From Betaproteobacteria bacterium (GTDB lineage: Bacteria > Pseudomonadota > Gammaproteobacteria > Burkholderiales > Burkholderiaceae_E), in assembly GCA_009922405.1 (NCBI GenBank), contig RFVZ01000020.1:1-17650 (forward strand): DNA of 17,650 nucleotides, in the 5' to 3' direction. Position 1 is the stretch's first letter, and the number at the start of each line of letters is the position of its first letter. Both the position numbers and the translations under genes were made by a program. The notes under the pieces were generated by a model that worked only from the letters and a program-made list of their open reading frames with translations, was not told the DNA's origin and searched no databases. Shown piece by piece: positions 1 through 6,929 of the stretch.

Positions 1-474
1 GCCCTAGACCTGCAGACGATGCAGATTGCTTGGCGTATGGGGTGTGGGCGGCAGCCTGCGGGCATCTGGATTTCCCCCGATGGCGGCATTTTGTTTGTTG
101 GGGTAATGGGTGAAAATTATGTCAACGCCATCGACTGGCGGGCGCGCCGATCCGTTCGTCGGATCATGACGGGGGAGGGCGCCCACAATTTTCGGCCGTA
201 TGGAGACCGTCGCCATCTCTTTGTTTCCAATCGGGTTGCCAATACGGTCACCATCGTCGACATGCTTTCGATGGGCCTCGCGGGGGATATTCCGGTGCCG
301 AGCGGCCCTGATTGCATGGAAATGGCTGCGGATGGACGCACCCTGTGGGTGACTCAGCGATGGGCACGGTCCGTGGCCATCGTTGATCTGGCCGAGCGCC
401 GTGTGGTTCGGTCAATCAATGTCGGGCGATCGCCGCATGGCTTGTTCATGCTCAATCGTGCACCTTGGGTCTGA
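1..474 (+). CDS. YVTN-type beta-propeller protein, C-terminal part
   Basis: The reading frame is open from base 1, so the gene starts before the window; 157 codons remain, ending in TGA at 472-474. The visible part has repeated beta-propeller blades of about 40 residues. Each has a strand such as GGILFVGVMGENYVNAID or RHLFVSNRVANTVTIVD, followed by a turn and a V(V/R)RxI-VGxxPHG closing element. This is the YVTN/YncE-like pattern, a family of mostly exported propellers with scaffold or binding roles. The closing GRSPHGLFM strand looks like a natural end of the last blade. No enzymatic motif is visible, and the export signal would lie outside the window. The 3' end overlaps the next gene, a polysaccharide deacetylase, which suggests translational coupling and a shared envelope role (inference). 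The substrate is unknown. Confidence 0.8.
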   Translation, partial: ALDLQTMQIAWRMGCGRQPAGIWISPDGGILFVGVMGENYVNAIDWRARRSVRRIMTGEGAHNFRPYGDRRHLFVSNRVANTVTIVDMLSMGLAGDIPVPSGPDCMEMAADGRTLWVTQRWARSVAIVDLAERRVVRSINVGRSPHGLFMLNRAPWV

Positions 475-1223
475 TTGCTGGTGCGCCATTGACGCCGATT
501 CCGCCAAGTTTTGAAACGATCCAGGTCGCCCCTGCGGCCGGTTGTCGGGCGAGTGTTTATCTCACCCTGGATACAGGCACGATGCGGCATGCGGACCTGA
601 TCGCTGCCATTCTCGATCGGCACGCCGTCAAGGCGACCTTTTTTCTGGCCAATGAGACGACGATACGCGGCGATGCCGCCCTTGACGATTCTTGGATACC
701 CTTTTGGCGCTCGCGGGTTGCTGAGGGGCATGCGTTCGGTTCCCATACCTGGCGTCATGGTCGATTTGTGGGGGATTTGGCGGCACCCGATGGGGCAGTT
801 CGCTATCGGCCTCAGGTCGGCGAGAATGCTGGTGAAACGCTCAAGCTTGAGGCCCAGGGGGTTTGCGCGGAAATCGAGCGGGTCAATCAACGGTTTAGAA
901 CCATTACCGGGCGTGCTCTGGACCCCTTGTGGCGGGCCCCTGGGGGGATCGTGACGCCCAATGCACTGCGGGCCGGGCAAGCTTGCGGCTGGACTCATGT
1001 GGGCTGGGCGCCCGCGGGTTTTCTGGGCGATGAATTGCCTTCCGAACAGGCCTCGAATGACGCGTTGGTCAAGCGTGCGCTGGCCCGAGTTCGCGATGGC
1101 GATATCCTGATGGCCCATTTGGGTATTCGTTCGCGACGCGATCCCTTCGCGCCAGCGCTCGAGCCACTGATTGCTGGATTAAAAGCCCGCGGTTTTTGTT
1201 TTGCAACTCTTCCCCGGCAGTGA
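465..1223 (+). CDS. Polysaccharide deacetylase (NodB-fold) family protein
   Basis: This 252-residue protein carries the NodB carbohydrate-esterase 4 motifs in order. Motif 1 is LTLDTGTM (D36), motif 2 is SHTWRH (H94 and H98, metal ligands), motif 3 is WRAPGG (R157) and the last motif is ILMAHLG (H218). The family removes N- or O-acetyl groups from polymers such as chitin, poly-GlcNAc or peptidoglycan, using a metal held by Asp-His-His. Motif 1 is usually TFDDG; here the second Asp, normally the metal-binding one, is Thr37, so activity is not certain. The start is a TTG at 465, inside the preceding propeller gene. A stop at 384-386 closes the frame upstream and no ATG or GTG lies between. No signal peptide is visible from any possible start, which is odd for this family. 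It is followed 10 bases later by the desaturase-type gene. Confidence 0.82.
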   Translation: MGLIAGAPLTPIPPSFETIQVAPAAGCRASVYLTLDTGTMRHADLIAAILDRHAVKATFFLANETTIRGDAALDDSWIPFWRSRVAEGHAFGSHTWRHGRFVGDLAAPDGAVRYRPQVGENAGETLKLEAQGVCAEIERVNQRFRTITGRALDPLWRAPGGIVTPNALRAGQACGWTHVGWAPAGFLGDELPSEQASNDALVKRALARVRDGDILMAHLGIRSRRDPFAPALEPLIAGLKARGFCFATLPRQ

Positions 1224-1233
1224 CCACCCGACC

Positions 1234-2190
1234 ATGATTTCGGTTCTTGACTCTGCTCTCCTGGCCACCCAGCAGGCCGTCTACGAACACGCTGTTCAGC
1301 CCGTTCTTCTGGCGTTCGGTGAAATGCGCCTGGCCGAATTAGCTTACGACGCGACCGAGTGGCCAGTGATTGGCGTGCTGGAGTTTGCCGTCATGGTGCC
1401 CCTGATGATGGCACTCGAGCGGGCATTTCCAGTCGAGGCCGTGCATGACCGTCGCGCGGTCATCACCGACATGTTGTACGCGCTACTGCACCGTATCGGC
1501 GTCTTCCCGGTATTGGCTTTCTTGCTGCTGACGCCCGTCTTTGACTCCATCGAGGGCCTCATGCGCCTCGGCGGTTTCAGCCGACCCGACCTGGATGCGC
1601 TTTGGCCGGGGCTGACCGATCGCCCCCTGGTGTCCTTTTTGATGTACTTGATCGTGCTGGATTTTGTTGATTACTGGATTCATCGTGGCCAGCACGCATG
1701 GCGGTGGTGGTGGGAGTTGCACGCAGTTCATCACAGCCAGCGCCAGATGACTTTTTGGTCTGATGAGCGCAATCACCTGTTTGACGATTTGCTGCGTGAC
1801 GCGATCCTGGCGGTGGTGGCCTTGCTGATCGGCGTGGCGCCTGGGCAATTCGTCTGGTTAGTCGTTGCATCGCGTGTCATTCAGCAGTGGCAGCATGCCA
1901 ACTTGCGATTGCGTTTGCCAGGGCCGATCCGGCACCTCATCGTCGGACCGGAGTTTCATCGGCGCCATCACGGGATTGGTGTGGGCCATGAAGGACGGGC
2001 GCAGGGGGTCAACTTTGGCGTCTTGTTCCCGTGGTGGGATCAATGCTTTGGAACGGTGGACTGGCGTGATGGTTTCGTCCCAACGGGTATCCGCGACCAG
2101 TTGCACGGGCGCGAGTATGGACGGGGGCTATTGGCGCAGCACTGGTTTGCGCTGCGTCGGATTCTGAATCCAGGATTTACTGGGCGCTAA
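1234..2190 (+). CDS. Sterol desaturase / fatty acid hydroxylase superfamily membrane protein
   Basis: From the ATG at 1234 this is a 318-residue membrane protein. An in-frame TTG at 1201 would add 11 residues overlapping the deacetylase, so I prefer the ATG. Hydrophobic segments lie near residues 45-62, 85-103, 132-149 and 188-213. The three histidine clusters of the non-haem di-iron superfamily are present: HRGQH (150-154), HAVHH (163-167) and HRRHH (242-246), plus QHAN at 220-223. Members hydroxylate or desaturate lipids using oxygen at the membrane face. The substrate cannot be read from sequence; hopanoid, fatty acyl or carotenoid-like lipids are all possible. The gene begins 10 bases after the deacetylase stop and is probably co-transcribed with it. 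Confidence 0.85.
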   Translation: MISVLDSALLATQQAVYEHAVQPVLLAFGEMRLAELAYDATEWPVIGVLEFAVMVPLMMALERAFPVEAVHDRRAVITDMLYALLHRIGVFPVLAFLLLTPVFDSIEGLMRLGGFSRPDLDALWPGLTDRPLVSFLMYLIVLDFVDYWIHRGQHAWRWWWELHAVHHSQRQMTFWSDERNHLFDDLLRDAILAVVALLIGVAPGQFVWLVVASRVIQQWQHANLRLRLPGPIRHLIVGPEFHRRHHGIGVGHEGRAQGVNFGVLFPWWDQCFGTVDWRDGFVPTGIRDQLHGREYGRGLLAQHWFALRRILNPGFTGR

Positions 2191-2217
2191 GTCGATCACC
2201 AGGTCGGGAGTTTTTTG

Positions 2218-2991
2218 ATGTCGTTTGGTTTGATGGTCATTGGTGACGAAATTCTGTCTGGCAAGCGCCAGGACAAGCACTTTTCGCAGGTGCTTTCGCT
2301 GTTGTCGGCCCGGGGTCTGCAACTCAGTTGGGCCGAGTTTCTGGGTGATGATCGCGATCGACTGACCGAGGTGTTGTGCCGGAGTTTCGAGCGCGGCGAT
2401 CGGGTGATTTCGTGCGGTGGGATCGGCGCGACTCCGGACGACCATACCCGGCATGCGGCGGCAGCAGCTCTCAAAGTGCCATTGGTCGCGCACCCGGAGG
2501 CGGTTGAGTTGATTACTCAGCGTTGTCACGAGATGGCACTTGAGGGCAAGGGTAGTGCCGACATGAACCTGCCCGAGAACAGGCAGCGGCTCAAAATGGG
2601 GGAATTCCCTGCGGGTAGTCGAATCATTCCAAACCCTTACAACCGGATTCCTGGTTTCTCAGTGGCCGATCACTGGTTTGTGCCAGGCTTCCCGGTTATG
2701 GCTTGGCCGATGGTGGAATGGGTGCTTGATCACCAGTACAAGCACCTGCACCATCGCGAAGCGTTGATCGATCGATCGATGATCTTGCACGATTTGGCAG
2801 AATCGAACATCACACCGTTGATGGAGGCTGTCGAGCGGGAATTCCCACAGGTCAAGGTCTACAGCCTCCCCTCAATGGGTGAGGGAGGGGCTCGACGCCA
2901 TATTGAGCTCGGCGTTAAAGGCGAGGAGGCCGCGGTGGCCGCGGCTTTTGCAGCGATCGAGCGCGGTATCGAGGCACTTCGAAGCGCCTAG
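2218..2991 (+). CDS. CinA-like / MoaB-type molybdopterin-binding domain protein
   Basis: This 257-residue protein matches the N-terminal (COG1058) domain of CinA. The start has VIGDEILSGKRQDKH (residues 8-22), the counterpart of CinA's TGDELL-G...D-N. SCGGIGATPDDHT (66-78) is the counterpart of the conserved GGLGPTxDDxT, the anion/phosphate-binding loop of the MoaB/Mog fold. It lacks the C-terminal CinA amidohydrolase (nicotinamide mononucleotide deamidase) domain, so it is a stand-alone form. Such proteins are often annotated as competence/damage-inducible or molybdopterin-binding; their true reaction is unclear. The ATG at 2218 is preferred over the TTG at 2215 because GGGAG at 2206-2210 sits 7 bases before it. 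The spacing to the upstream desaturase-type gene is 27 bases. A short (GATC)n run lies inside at 2766-2780. Confidence 0.85.
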   Translation: MSFGLMVIGDEILSGKRQDKHFSQVLSLLSARGLQLSWAEFLGDDRDRLTEVLCRSFERGDRVISCGGIGATPDDHTRHAAAAALKVPLVAHPEAVELITQRCHEMALEGKGSADMNLPENRQRLKMGEFPAGSRIIPNPYNRIPGFSVADHWFVPGFPVMAWPMVEWVLDHQYKHLHHREALIDRSMILHDLAESNITPLMEAVEREFPQVKVYSLPSMGEGGARRHIELGVKGEEAAVAAAFAAIERGIEALRSA

Positions 2992-3031
2992 CGTTGCGGG
3001 GAATTCCGCCGCCCGTGCGGCCGCTTTAGGC

Positions 3032-3056
3032 AAGAAAAAGCCCGGGCGCACCGGGC
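3032..3056 (-). terminator. Rho-independent terminator of the phasin gene
   Basis: On the minus strand a 6-bp GC stem (GCCCGG / CCGGGC, loop 3046-3050) is followed directly by TTTTT (3035-3039 on the plus strand) and TTG. It lies about 60 bases after the phasin stop, the expected place and orientation. On the plus strand the hairpin is not followed by T residues, so it does not serve the cinA-like gene. Confidence 0.75.
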
Positions 3057-3060
3057 AAAC

Positions 3061-3090
3061 GTACCGACGATCCTTTGATCCAGTCGGTAC
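3061..3090 (-). repeat. Inverted repeat (stable hairpin) in the phasin 3' untranslated region
   Basis: GTACCGAC (3061-3068) and GTCGGTAC (3083-3090) are perfect 8-base complements. The sequence between them contains GATC, four bases, then GATC, so the stem can extend by four more pairs across a 2-base bulge. In the phasin transcript this hairpin sits just before the terminator. It could protect the 3' end, be cut by RNase III, or belong to a small RNA. Confidence 0.7.
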
Positions 3091-3116
3091 GCGGAGGAGA
3101 CAGCGAAATTGCCTGA

Positions 3117-3671
3117 TCAGGCGGCTTTGCGGGTACGCGTGGCCGGCTTGGCGGTGGTTGTTGCCAGGACATGCGAATCAGTCGATTCAGCTTTTTGTGA
3201 TGCTGCGGCTTGCTGTCCCACCTTGGCGGCATGGTCCAGTGATGAGCGCACCAGCGACATCGCATTACGCGCGGCGGCGAACATCGGCTCACTCCCTGCA
3301 GGGGCGGTTTTGGCGGCCGTTTCAATCCACGCCTGGGTCACTTCCTGACCTTCATGAATATGCTTCTGAATCGTTTCGGTGATGGCGTCGCGGGTCTCGG
3401 TGCTGATTTCGTAGGCCTGACGGGCGTAGGCGGAGATTTTTTCGCTGGCAGGATTCTTCATCGAAGACAGATGCGTGGCTAGCTTCTGGGGATCCTTAAG
3501 ATCTGCCAGGGCTTGAGCCTGGCTGGCCATATCTTCGAGCAGGCTACGGCTTGCCTGAAGCTGGAGGGCGATGAGTTTCTCGGTACCTTCGATCGCTTTG
3601 AGGCTGATGGTGTGGACCAAATCGAGCATGAGGTTTTGTGCGGGCAGGGCGGGGTTCGTCGTGGTTTTCAT
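3117..3671 (-). CDS. Phasin family protein (polyhydroxyalkanoate granule-associated)
   Basis: This 184-residue, mostly helical, Ala/Gln/Ser-rich protein has no signal peptide. The pattern is that of the Phasin_2 family: an N-terminal NLMLDLVHTISLKAIEGTEKL segment, a long amphipathic helix with LLEDMASQAQALADLKDPQ, then the YARQAYEISTETRDAITE stretch common to phasins. The tail from about residue 155 is Ala/Thr/Lys/Arg-rich, as in many phasins. Phasins coat polyhydroxyalkanoate granules and control their size, so the organism probably stores such polymers; no synthase gene is visible here. The ATG at 3669-3671 has a modest GAGAG ribosome site 8 bases upstream. The gene stands alone between convergent cinA-like and divergent deacetylase-family genes, with its own promoter and terminator. 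Confidence 0.88.
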   Translation of the reverse strand: MKTTTNPALPAQNLMLDLVHTISLKAIEGTEKLIALQLQASRSLLEDMASQAQALADLKDPQKLATHLSSMKNPASEKISAYARQAYEISTETRDAITETIQKHIHEGQEVTQAWIETAAKTAPAGSEPMFAAARNAMSLVRSSLDHAAKVGQQAAASQKAESTDSHVLATTTAKPATRTRKAA

Positions 3672-3735
3672 AGGATTACTCTCGGGTAAAGCTTAAAAAA
3701 TCAGGGGCGCGGGCATTGGTGCGCCGCACCACGGC

Positions 3736-3764
3736 AATATCTCGCGCGATCGACCTCGAGTCAA
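3736..3764 (-). promoter_or_regulatory. Predicted sigma-70 promoter of the phasin gene
   Basis: On the minus strand TTGACT (3759-3764, 5 of 6 consensus) and GATATT (3736-3741, 4 of 6) are separated by exactly 17 bases. They give an mRNA leader of roughly 60 bases. This is the best-looking promoter in the window. It fits an abundant structural protein such as a phasin. Confidence 0.6.
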
Positions 3765-3817
3765 GAAGAATTTGGTGCGATGCAACAATTCTGTCACGCG
3801 TCTATTCTTTCAACGCT

Positions 3818-4729
3818 ATGAAAGCCTTCCACAGTGACCAGTTCGTGCTTCCGCTCCCACCCGAGCACCGATTTCCCATGCGAAAGTACTCGCTCCTGCG
3901 TGCAGCGATCGAGCAAAGCTTGCCGCAGGTGGAACTACTTGAGCCTCCGTCCGCAACGGATGGGCAGTTGGCGCTCGCACATCACCCCGACTGGATTCGC
4001 CGTTTTTGCAACGGGCACCTTGATCGTGCGGACCAGCGAGCGATTGGGTTTCCGTGGTCGCCCGAAATGGTGGAGCGTTCCCGGCGCTCCGCTGGTGCCA
4101 CGATTGCAGCAGCACGCGTCGCTCTCGTCGAGGGAGTGGGCGTCAATTTGGCAGGGGGCACCCATCACGCCCATGCCGATCGGGGCGAGGGTTTTTGTTG
4201 CTTCAATGACGTGGCGGTTGCTGCCCGCTTGATGCAGGCCGAGAATCGCGCTCGTCGTGTTGCGATTGTGGACCTGGACGTTCACCAAGGTAACGGCACG
4301 GCAACCATTTTGGCGATGGACTCGACCATTTTTACGCTCTCGATTCATGGGCAACGCAATTGGCCGTTCGCTAAGGCCCGGAGTGACCTCGATGTGGGTT
4401 TGCCGGATGGCACTCGCGACGACGCCTACCTCTCGGAGTTGACCAATGCACTGCGTGCGCTGGAAGCGCGTTTTGCGCCTGATTTGCTGTTGTTCATCGC
4501 GGGGGCTGACGTGTTGGCTGGCGATCGACTTGGGCGCCTGTCATTGACCCCTGCCGGGATCGAGGCCCGCGACCGGATGGTCTTTGAATGGGCGCAAGTC
4601 CGCAGTCTTCCCGTTGCGGTCGCGATGGGCGGTGGTTACTGCACTGAGATTGAAAGGACGGTTTCTGTGCATCAGGCAACCGTTGCAATCGCGGCGGAAT
4701 TTTTCCGACCCAAGATCGTTGCCTCATGA
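3818..4729 (+). CDS. Histone deacetylase superfamily (AcuC/HDAC-like) hydrolase
   Basis: From the ATG at 3818 this is 303 residues; a TTG at 3716 would add 34 residues with no family similarity, so it is not chosen. The arginase/deacetylase-fold motifs are all present. GGTHHAHADRGEGFCCFND (113-131) holds the active-site His pair H116/H117. VDLDVHQGNGT (151-161) supplies zinc ligands D154 and H156. IAGADVLAGDRLGR (227-240) supplies the third ligand D231. GGGY (271-274) carries the transition-state Tyr. The enzyme should therefore be competent. Bacterial members remove acyl groups from lysines, polyamines or small amides; bacteria lack histones and the substrate here is unknown. The gene is divergent from the phasin. 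An EamA transporter follows 18 bases after its stop and is probably co-transcribed. Confidence 0.9.
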   Translation: MKAFHSDQFVLPLPPEHRFPMRKYSLLRAAIEQSLPQVELLEPPSATDGQLALAHHPDWIRRFCNGHLDRADQRAIGFPWSPEMVERSRRSAGATIAAARVALVEGVGVNLAGGTHHAHADRGEGFCCFNDVAVAARLMQAENRARRVAIVDLDVHQGNGTATILAMDSTIFTLSIHGQRNWPFAKARSDLDVGLPDGTRDDAYLSELTNALRALEARFAPDLLLFIAGADVLAGDRLGRLSLTPAGIEARDRMVFEWAQVRSLPVAVAMGGGYCTEIERTVSVHQATVAIAAEFFRPKIVAS

Positions 4730-4747
4730 GCGCCGAGCGGTATCTAC

Positions 4748-5653
4748 GTGGTCTCTGATATGCGGGTAGTTGATAAAGGCCCGGGGGCGGCGCGCTGGTT
4801 GGCGGTGGGAGTACCGCTGGGGTTCGTTTTGCTTTGGTCGACCGGGTTCGTGGTTGCGCGGTGGTCGGCACCTCACTCGCCGCCGCTGGTATTTTTGGCG
4901 GTTAGGGTGGCGATTGCAGCTGTTGTGCTCGCCCTCTGGGCGGTATTAGCACGAGCGCCCTGGCCCGAGCGAAACCTCATTTGGCATCTGGCATTCGCCG
5001 GAATGTTGGTGCAGGGGTGTTATCTCGCCGGTGTTTGGGTGGCCATCAGCCAGGGAATGCCCGCCGGTCTAACGGCCTTGATTGTGAATCTACAACCGGT
5101 CTTGACCGCGTTGACCGCCCCATGGTGGTTGGGTGAACGCCAATCTGCTCGCGGTTGGCTCGGATTGTTTCTTGGCTTTGCCGGGGTCGCTATGGTGGTG
5201 GCGCATCGGGTCAGCATTGACCATCTCGCCCTGTCTTCGATTTTGTTGTCGGTTCTCGCCTTGGTTGGAATTACGGCCGGGTCGCTCTGGCAGAAGCGTT
5301 ATGTGCCGCACTTTGATTTGCGCACGGGAACTTGTATCCAGTACCTGGCGAGTTTCTTGATCTTTGCGCCCCTCGCCTGGTTTTTTGAAGGGGTCTGGCC
5401 ATCGTGGCACCCAGACCTGCTGGGTACGATGTTGTGGTCGGTTTTTGCGCTCTCGATTGGCGCTGTTTTTCTCATGTTTATGTTGATGCGCCGGGGCGAG
5501 GCAACGCGCGTCGCGAGCCTTTTCTATCTTGTCCCACCGGTTACTGCCCTCATGGCATGGGCTCTCTTTCGGGAGCCCTTCGGATTGATGGCTGCCTTTG
5601 GTATGGTGGTGACTGCCGTCGGGGTGTCGCTGGTCCAGGTTCGGTCGAAGTGA
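4748..5653 (+). CDS. EamA (drug/metabolite transporter superfamily) permease
   Basis: This is about 300 residues of almost continuous hydrophobic segments, compatible with ten membrane helices in two EamA repeats. The first half contains GLTALIVNLQPVLTAL followed by WWLGERQ. The second contains RVASLFYLVPPVTALMAW followed by LFREPFG. These are the paired P-rich helix and acidic-turn signatures of the two EamA domains. Family members export or import amino acids, nucleosides and other small metabolites; the substrate cannot be predicted. The start is either GTG 4748 or ATG 4760; neither has a strong ribosome site. The gene lies 18 bases after the deacetylase-family hydrolase. Confidence 0.88.
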   Translation: MVSDMRVVDKGPGAARWLAVGVPLGFVLLWSTGFVVARWSAPHSPPLVFLAVRVAIAAVVLALWAVLARAPWPERNLIWHLAFAGMLVQGCYLAGVWVAISQGMPAGLTALIVNLQPVLTALTAPWWLGERQSARGWLGLFLGFAGVAMVVAHRVSIDHLALSSILLSVLALVGITAGSLWQKRYVPHFDLRTGTCIQYLASFLIFAPLAWFFEGVWPSWHPDLLGTMLWSVFALSIGAVFLMFMLMRRGEATRVASLFYLVPPVTALMAWALFREPFGLMAAFGMVVTAVGVSLVQVRSK

Positions 5654-5702
5654 CGTCCGCTTTGGCAAACATTTCTTTAGATCGATTCAAGAGTTTTAAA
5701 TT

Positions 5703-6860
5703 TTGACTATTTCAAGAGCTAAATTCCCGCGAACGGACTATCTGGCCTGGCGAACGATCCCCACGCGCTGGTCCGACAATGATGTGTATGGCCATGTAAA
5801 TAACGTGGTCTATTACGAATGGTTTGATACTGCGGTCAATAGCTTGTTGGTCGATGCGGGTGTTCTGGACCTCGCGCAGAGTCAAGCCATCGGGCTGGTT
5901 GTGGAAACCGGATGCGCATACTTCGCGTCGGTGGCCTACCCCGAAACAGTCGAAGCCGGCATTCGGGTCAGCCGGCTCGGAAATTCCAGCGTTCGCTATG
6001 AAGTGGGTATTTTCAAGCCCGGTGAATCCTACGCTGCAGCAGCTGGGCATTTTGTGCACGTCTATGTCGACCGGGACAGCCGCCGTCCCGTTCCGTTGTC
6101 GGCGCCGCTCAGGTCATTACTCGAGCCCTTGATCGTCCCGCCAACGACCTCAGAACCTGGGGTGACACTTGAACAGGATCGGGCCGTGGTTGACCGAATC
6201 ATGGTCGGGCGTCGATCTGTACGCGCTTTTTTGCCTAAGGCAGTCTCTCAGGTAACGGTCCACGAAATCCTGGGTGCCGCGAGTCGGGCCCCATCAGGCG
6301 TAAATACACAGCCCTGGCAGGTCCGAGTGCTGGCCGGCGAGCCCCTCCGGAAATTCTGCGACCAACTTTGTGAGGTGGTCGACGACCCCGAGCAGTCCGC
6401 GCAACATCAGTATGAGTACGCCTACTATCCGCACGAGTGGGCCTCACCGTATCTCGACCGTCGGCGTCAGATCGGGTGGGCACTTTATGGGTTGTTGGGG
6501 ATTCAACGCGGGGACCAAGAGCGGATGCACGCCCAAAACCGGCGTAATTTCCGCTTTTTTGATGCGCCGGTCGGGTTGATATTCACCATTGATCGGGTAC
6601 TGCAGCAGGGCAGCTGGCTCGATTACGGCATGTTCTTGCAGAATGTGATGCTGGCAGCTCGCGCACGTGGTCTTGACACTTGTCCGCAGGCTGCGTTTGC
6701 GCAGTTTCATCGCGTGATTACCGAAGCACTCGATATCCCGGAACGCCAAATGCTGGTCTGTGGAATGGCATTGGGTTACGCCGATCCTGCAGCCATTGAA
6801 AATTCGCTGCAAACGCCGCGAGAGGCCGTTGATCAATTCGCTTTTTTCCAGGGATTTTGA
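5703..6860 (+). CDS. Fused hot-dog acyl-CoA thioesterase and nitroreductase
   Basis: One uninterrupted 385-codon frame carries two domains. Residues 14-140 are a 4HBT-type thioesterase: TRWSDNDVYGHVNNVVYYEWF (21-41) has the D-x-x-GH-NN signature, D27 being the expected catalytic acid. Residues 160-385 are an FMN nitroreductase: VGRRSVRAF (168-176), SRAPSGVNTQPWQ (194-206), a YGMFLQN helix (308-314) and GMALGYAD (354-361). The linker is proline-rich (about 141-155). Hot-dog thioesterases hydrolyse acyl-CoA; nitroreductases use NAD(P)H and FMN to reduce nitro groups, quinones or enones. The fusion suggests linked steps on one CoA-bound or aromatic substrate (inference). The start is TTG 5703, with AAGAG at 5689-5693; the frame is closed by TAA at 5697-5699. 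It lies 49 bases after the EamA gene across an AT-rich spacer. Confidence 0.88.
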   Translation: MTISRAKFPRTDYLAWRTIPTRWSDNDVYGHVNNVVYYEWFDTAVNSLLVDAGVLDLAQSQAIGLVVETGCAYFASVAYPETVEAGIRVSRLGNSSVRYEVGIFKPGESYAAAAGHFVHVYVDRDSRRPVPLSAPLRSLLEPLIVPPTTSEPGVTLEQDRAVVDRIMVGRRSVRAFLPKAVSQVTVHEILGAASRAPSGVNTQPWQVRVLAGEPLRKFCDQLCEVVDDPEQSAQHQYEYAYYPHEWASPYLDRRRQIGWALYGLLGIQRGDQERMHAQNRRNFRFFDAPVGLIFTIDRVLQQGSWLDYGMFLQNVMLAARARGLDTCPQAAFAQFHRVITEALDIPERQMLVCGMALGYADPAAIENSLQTPREAVDQFAFFQGF

Positions 6861-6891
6861 GAGCTGTTCTCGGTTTGAGTTTCACAGAATT

Positions 6892-6900
6892 TGATAAACT
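6892..6900 (+). promoter_or_regulatory. Possible extended -10 promoter element for the PBP7-type gene
   Basis: TG-A-TAAACT (6892-6900) fits the TGn plus -10 pattern (TAAACT matches 4 of 6). It sits about 30 bases before the ATG in an AT-rich 69-base spacer. TTGAGT at 6875-6880 is present but too close (14 bases) to be an ideal -35. A weak call. Confidence 0.35.
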
Positions 6901-6929
6901 ATTGTTTTGGCTGATTTTAGAGTGTTGAG

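Noticed and set aside
354..1118. A 254-codon minus-strand frame opposite the deacetylase gene.
   Set aside because: No domain pattern and biased residues typical of the complement of a GC-rich gene; the plus-strand deacetylase has all its motifs.
2766..2780. A short GATC tetranucleotide run (3.75 copies) inside the cinA-like gene as a phase-variable repeat.
   Set aside because: Too few copies to be clearly unstable, and GATC-rich sequence is common in this genome; no premature-stop switch is evident.
3008..3021. GCCGC-CCGT-GCGGC hairpin after the cinA-like gene as a plus-strand terminator.
   Set aside because: Only five pairs and three T residues follow; it could be a chance product of GC-rich sequence.
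3109..3348. A plus-strand frame antisense to the phasin, starting TTG, with a strong GGAGGAG site 9 bases upstream.
   Set aside because: The predicted 79 residues look like out-of-frame text, and the frame lies wholly over the well-supported phasin. The purine run is better explained as the complement of the UCUCCUCC run in the phasin 3' end.
5090..5668. A 192-codon minus-strand frame opposite the EamA transporter.
   Set aside because: It is a His/Arg/Gln-rich shadow of a hydrophobic transporter, with no ribosome site or family pattern.
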